In this document: positions 60,732 through 64,000 of the stretch, piece by piece
Layout of the letters: each line of letters opens with the position of its first letter
Numbering within the stretch: position 1 is the stretch's first letter
Assembly (NCBI RefSeq): GCF_001005305.1
Contig: NZ_LBMH01000011.1
Span: 1-64,000 of the forward strand
Direction of reading: 5' to 3'
Length of the DNA stretch: 64,000 nt
Source: Kordia zhangzhouensis
Lineage (GTDB): Bacteria > Bacteroidota > Bacteroidia > Flavobacteriales > Flavobacteriaceae
Notes under the pieces: generated by a model
What the model saw: the letters and a program-made list of their open reading frames with translations, nothing else
The model's database searches: none
Told to the model about the DNA's origin: nothing
Translations under genes and position numbers: made by a program

Positions 60732-62132
60732 ATGGGGAAAAAACGATTACAAAAAGGCGATATGAAACTTATCAATGCTTGGGCATTTTATGACTGGGCA
60801 AACTCTGTATATTCGCTTGTTATCAGTACAGCTGTATTTCCTATTTACTATGCAACAATTACAGGTAGTTTTGCGACACGAAGATTAAAAGAAAATCTTA
60901 CTTCTTTAGATGCTGATTGGAATATGTTACAACTATATGATTATGCAACAGCTTTTTTCAATTATAAAATCTCTTTTTTAGGAACCGATTGGACACCTGC
61001 TACATTATACAACTATACGATTGCTTTTTTTATGGCAATCGTGGCTATTACATCGCCTATTCTGTCTGGTATTGCTGACTATTCTGGAAGTAAGCTCAAA
61101 TTCTTAAAGTTCTTTTGTTTATTAGGCTCACTTTCTATCATGGGCTTGTTCTTTTTTGAGGACGAATCCACACTTTGGGTAGGTATTTTATTAACTATTA
61201 CTTCTGGAATTGGCTTCTGGGGAAGTATAGTGTTTTACAATGCCTATTTGCCCGAGGTAGCACATCCTGAACAGCAAGATGCCGCTAGTGCCAAAGGATT
61301 CATTATGGGATATATTGGGTCAATCATTTTATTGGTACTTTGTTTAGTAATCATCATGAATCCAGGGTTGGTAGGTTTGGAAGAAGGTACGCTGCCAACG
61401 CGAATTTCTTTTGTAGTAGTAGGACTGTGGTGGTTAGGTTTTGCACAAATTACCTATCGCAGACTGCCAAATAATGTGCATCAGCGAACACCGCAAAAAG
61501 GATATTTAACAAGTGGGTTTAAGGAGTTGAGAAAAGTTTGGGACGAATTGATTGATTATCCGCAACTACGCACTTTTTTAATATCATTTTTCTTTTTCAG
61601 TGTGGGTGTACAAACCATTATTTACATGGCAGGAATCTTTGGGAGTTCAGAATTAGGACTGCCTACGACTAATTTGATTGGCGCTATATTGTTGGTGCAA
61701 TTTGTGGCTATTTTTGGAGCTTATATTTTTTCGAGAGTTTCGAAGAACTATGGAAACCTTACAGCATTAAAAATAACGATTGTGATATGGGGATTGGTAT
61801 GTTTTGTTGCGTTTTCGCTAGATAAATCTCAAGAAAATATAGAGCTTTATTTTTATGCATTGGGCGGATTGATAGGGTTGGTATTAGGAGCTATCCAATC
61901 TTTAGCACGTTCCACCTATTCTAAATTGTTGCCAGAAACAGAAGATACTGCAACGTATTTTAGTTTTTATGATGTTACTGAAAAAGTAGCCATAGTGTTA
62001 GGAATGGTCGTTTTTGGAGCTTTAAATGCTTTGACGGGCTCTATGCAATGGTCTGTACTATTTTTAGCAATCTTTTTCTTGATTTCGTTTATAGTATTGA
62101 CTATGATTAAAAAAACGAAGTACGTTCAGTAA
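60732..62132 (+). CDS. MFS transporter, UMF1/Atg22-like
   Basis: About 466 residues with about twelve hydrophobic helices. The N-terminal INAWAFYDWANSVYSLVIS motif and the SPILSGIADYSGSKL loop are typical of UMF1-type permeases; the second half has GAIQSLARSTYSKLLPE. The transported solute is unknown (the yeast relative exports amino acids from vacuoles). The start at 60732 (MGKKRLQKG) is chosen because the earlier one lies in the upstream terminator. Confidence 0.87.
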   Translation: MGKKRLQKGDMKLINAWAFYDWANSVYSLVISTAVFPIYYATITGSFATRRLKENLTSLDADWNMLQLYDYATAFFNYKISFLGTDWTPATLYNYTIAFFMAIVAITSPILSGIADYSGSKLKFLKFFCLLGSLSIMGLFFFEDESTLWVGILLTITSGIGFWGSIVFYNAYLPEVAHPEQQDAASAKGFIMGYIGSIILLVLCLVIIMNPGLVGLEEGTLPTRISFVVVGLWWLGFAQITYRRLPNNVHQRTPQKGYLTSGFKELRKVWDELIDYPQLRTFLISFFFFSVGVQTIIYMAGIFGSSELGLPTTNLIGAILLVQFVAIFGAYIFSRVSKNYGNLTALKITIVIWGLVCFVAFSLDKSQENIELYFYALGGLIGLVLGAIQSLARSTYSKLLPETEDTATYFSFYDVTEKVAIVLGMVVFGALNALTGSMQWSVLFLAIFFLISFIVLTMIKKTKYVQ

Positions 62133-62167
62133 TACTTTTTAAACAGGTTCAGATACATTTGAAAGAA

Positions 62168-62722
62168 TCACTTCGATAAAGCATTCGCTTTGTGGTCAAT
62201 TTGATGGACAATTCCTTTAAGCATTTTGGGAACTATCAATTTATGAAACGGCTTTACAGGTAGGAAATACAATTTTCCAAACCAATTATTAAATGTTACA
62301 GTAGTAGATATAGTTAGTTTTTTTTCAGTAACATTGTCCGCATTACTGTCTTTTAATAAAGAAATTCTAAAGTTTAGATGTTTGTCATCTTCTCCCATAA
62401 TGACTTCATTGGCATTGGTGTGATACACTTTAAAAAGACCAATTCTTTCTCCAGGTTTGCATTGAAAATTGTGAAGTATTCTTTCTCGATCCTGTGTTTT
62501 GTTAGGAGTTTTAAGTCCAAAAATGGAAACAATTTTATTGCGTATGCTAAACAATGTTTCGGTCCATTTTGGAGTTCCATTAAAAAAAGCGATAGCTATA
62601 TCCTTTGAACTAATTTGGTTAAGAGGATCGTGATATATTGTTTGAAAGCTATCAACATATTCAAAATTAGAGTTGTTTAATATGGATTCTTTGGGTAAGG
62701 ATACTTTTTTTGTTTTCATCAA
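62168..62722 (-). CDS. DUF2867 domain-containing protein
   Basis: 184 residues. The central GERIGLFKVYHTNANEVIMG and the HLNFRISLL strand, then STTVTFNNWFGKLYFLPVKP, match DUF2867, a family of unknown function often fused to or near NAD(P)-binding epimerases. It lacks a signal peptide. Convergent with the UMF1 gene. Confidence 0.78.
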   Translation of the reverse strand: MMKTKKVSLPKESILNNSNFEYVDSFQTIYHDPLNQISSKDIAIAFFNGTPKWTETLFSIRNKIVSIFGLKTPNKTQDRERILHNFQCKPGERIGLFKVYHTNANEVIMGEDDKHLNFRISLLKDSNADNVTEKKLTISTTVTFNNWFGKLYFLPVKPFHKLIVPKMLKGIVHQIDHKANALSK

Positions 62723-63021
62723 AAAGGTTCATAAATGACACAACAATTGTTCATGCAAAAAGTCTGTATAAAGCTACCTTAATCTACAATAATATCAAAA
62801 GGAAAAAGGATATTTATGATAGCGTTTTATAGTAAAATATCAATGTTGTTTTTGGTATAAAAACTTGTCAAGATTGCAGTAAATTTTCACATGTTTTAAT
62901 TCAGCGTTGTATCTTGTGCTAGTAGGAATAAAGGAAAGACAGAAAACTACCATGAATAGAAATCATTAAAACATTTCGACGAAAGTGTAGGAGTATTTTA
63001 AATCTCGATTATCGAGTAAAT
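62723..63021. other. Intergenic region between the DUF2867 gene and the orphan small frame
   Basis: AT-rich. I see no supported gene or RNA here; it may hold the promoter of the minus-strand DUF2867 gene and of the plus-strand transcript that ends at the tandem hairpins. Confidence 0.4.
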
Positions 63022-63180
63022 ATGAAATTTTTAGAAATGAATTTGCATTCCCCCAAAACGTCACAAATTACAAAGCGTCATACACTTGAAACCCTTGTAA
63101 ACAAAGGTTTTGCAAAGTATGTAAAAAAGCTCAGCAAGTTTTTGATAAAACCTGCTGAGCTTTTGGTCATTTCTTGCTGA
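63022..63180 (+). CDS. Possible 52-residue basic small protein
   Basis: Reads MKFLEMNLHSPKTSQITK... and ends in PAELLVISC; basic, without a signal peptide or known motif. The last third overlaps the first terminator-like hairpin and its stop codon lies in the second, which argues against it being a normal gene, but it is the only frame on the orphan transcript. Confidence 0.25.
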   Translation: MKFLEMNLHSPKTSQITKRHTLETLVNKGFAKYVKKLSKFLIKPAELLVISC

Positions 63181-63211
63181 GGTTTTACTCAAAACCTCAG
63201 CAGCTTTTTTT
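63126..63211 (+). terminator. Tandem terminator-like hairpins sharing a TGCTGAG core
   Basis: Hairpin A: AAAGCTCAGCA (63126-63136) with TGCTGAGCTTT (63153-63163), extended by GTTTT/AAAAC. Hairpin B: TGCTGAGGTTTT (63175-63186) with AAAACCTCAGCA (63191-63202), followed by seven T. Both point along the plus strand, yet no plus-strand gene precedes them except the doubtful 52-residue frame. The shared core allows A and B to pair with each other as alternative folds. Confidence 0.75.
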
Positions 63212-63244
63212 GACGTCTTACGTTGAATGTATTTTTATCGCTTT

Positions 63245-63982
63245 TTAATTTGCAGAAATACTTCCAGATCCAGAAACTTTTGTGTCTTCTTTACTTGGAT
63301 TTCCTTTATAAGTAATATCTCCAGAACCTGCCACGCGCGCTTTTAAATTATCTGTTACATTCACTCGAATATCTCCAGAGCCAGCCAAACTTACTTCTGC
63401 ATTTCTAGCTTGAAGTTTGTAAGCATGAATATCTCCAGAACCTGCCAATTTAATTTCTGCTTCGTCAGCATTTCCACGAGCTGTCATATCTCCAGAACCT
63501 GATACTGCCATTTTTAGTTTTCGGGCATCAACATCAATAATAATGTCACCAGAACCCGCAAGTGCCATGTTAAACTCATTAGCCTTAATGACATCTTTTG
63601 TATATACATCACCAGAACCTGCTAAAGCAACCGTGCTAATTTCCTCAAAAGGAACTGTGATAAGTAATTTTTTACCATTACTTACACGTAAGTTATAGCC
63701 TTTTTTTACTTTAATTTTTAATTTGTCGTCTTTTACTTCGGTTTCAATGTATTCTAAAAGATTAGATTCTCCATGTAACGTAATACGACCTTCGGTACCT
63801 GCTACTAGCTCTACATCAAAAGAGCCTGCAACACTAACAACATCATAATCAGAAGTAGTTCGAGTGATTGTTGTCATGTTTCCATTTCCTTTAATTTTTT
63901 TTCCTTTTCCCCAGCCCCATTGAGCGTGTGAAACAGTGGTTGCTAATAAAAGCGCTACGATAAATACTGTTGTTTTTTTCAT
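63245..63982 (-). CDS. Head-GIN domain (DUF2807) adhesin-like protein
   Basis: 245 residues. Signal peptide (VFIVALLLATTVSHAQ) then a repetitive beta-helix: VALAGSGDVY, MALAGSGDII, MAVSGSGDMT, IKLAGSGDIH, VSLAGSGDIR and ARVAGSGDIT recur about every 20 residues. This is the DUF2807/head-GIN pattern, presumed to form a right-handed beta-helix at the cell surface or periplasm. Function unknown; such proteins are often tied to stress responses in Bacteroidota. The matching TCTCCAGAACCTGC DNA repeats are visible in the gene. Confidence 0.88.
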   Translation of the reverse strand: MKKTTVFIVALLLATTVSHAQWGWGKGKKIKGNGNMTTITRTTSDYDVVSVAGSFDVELVAGTEGRITLHGESNLLEYIETEVKDDKLKIKVKKGYNLRVSNGKKLLITVPFEEISTVALAGSGDVYTKDVIKANEFNMALAGSGDIIIDVDARKLKMAVSGSGDMTARGNADEAEIKLAGSGDIHAYKLQARNAEVSLAGSGDIRVNVTDNLKARVAGSGDITYKGNPSKEDTKVSGSGSISAN

Positions 63983-64000
63983 GATGTTTCTTTTTTTAAG

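Noticed and set aside
63245-63982. Regular TCTCCAGAACCTGC DNA repeats as a mobile or regulatory repeat
   Set aside because: They encode the recurring AGSGD turns of the head-GIN beta-helix, so the repetition is at protein level.
1-64000. CRISPR array, tRNA or rRNA genes, transposases, riboswitches
   Set aside because: No regularly spaced identical repeats, cloverleaf-like segments, rRNA-like stretches, transposase frames or recognisable riboswitch leaders were found on reading; the direct repeats at 49.9-50.3 kb are too diverged and unevenly spaced for CRISPR.

Overview
The window looks like a chromosomal segment of a marine-type member of the Flavobacteriaceae (Bacteroidota). It is AT-rich and has perfect flavobacterial promoters (TTG, about 19-20 bp, TAnnTTTG) ahead of several genes. 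It also carries Bacteroidota-restricted families: DUF6048/DUF6452, CCC-motif membrane proteins, head-GIN protein, 'KGG' leader peptides and a TonB receptor with a carboxypeptidase-like plug extension. The protein set resembles Kordia or close relatives; that genus guess is inference. There is no rRNA, tRNA, CRISPR array, transposase or clear prophage.

Layout. 0.1-13.5 kb: a secreted metalloprotease, a umuC-umuD pair, a DUF4268/phnA divergent pair sharing a palindromic promoter, a ZIP transporter with a methyltransferase, a small group of lipoprotein, hydrolase, Crp-like and DJ-1 genes, and an rRNA methyltransferase. 13.5-19.6 kb: rlmD, then a ScfR/RamB-type regulator divergent from the glyoxylate-shunt genes aceB-aceA, with a striking operator cluster between them. 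19.7-31.7 kb: an ECF sigma factor with a DUF6768 partner, rocD, small membrane proteins (a DUF2752/CCC module), an Smr protein, a cysteine desulfurase, a TonB-dependent receptor and an M23 peptidase. 31.8-34.4 kb: a coiled-coil gene, zapA, a 6S RNA and rny. 34.5-39.2 kb: xerD, two outer-membrane proteins, aroQ, a Dph6-like protein, three unannotated GG-leader-like small peptides and a three-hairpin small-RNA candidate. 39.2-44.0 kb: lpdA and housekeeping or repair genes on the minus strand.

44.2-58.7 kb is a GlgE-type alpha-glucan cluster. It contains glgM (maltose-1-phosphate synthase type), glgC, glgE, maltokinase, glgB and a GH31 glucosidase. Together these would turn glucose-1-phosphate or maltose into maltose-1-phosphate, polymerise it and branch it. 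The cluster is interrupted between glgC and glgE by a minus-strand RNase H / UvrD-like helicase pair and about 400 bp of GC-richer, hairpin-rich, diverged direct repeats. That interruption is the most island-like part of the window. 58.8-64.0 kb: an alpha/beta hydrolase, an M48 lipoprotein protease, a UMF1-type transporter, a DUF2867 protein and a head-GIN repeat protein, with an orphan tandem-terminator region between the last two.

The best candidates for undescribed biology are: the 49.9-50.3 kb repeat array with its helicase/RNase H neighbours; the orphan RiPP-like precursors at 34.5 and 38.7-39.2 kb; the structured small RNA at 38.54-38.65 kb; and the TTTAGCGAAC operator cluster controlling the glyoxylate shunt.
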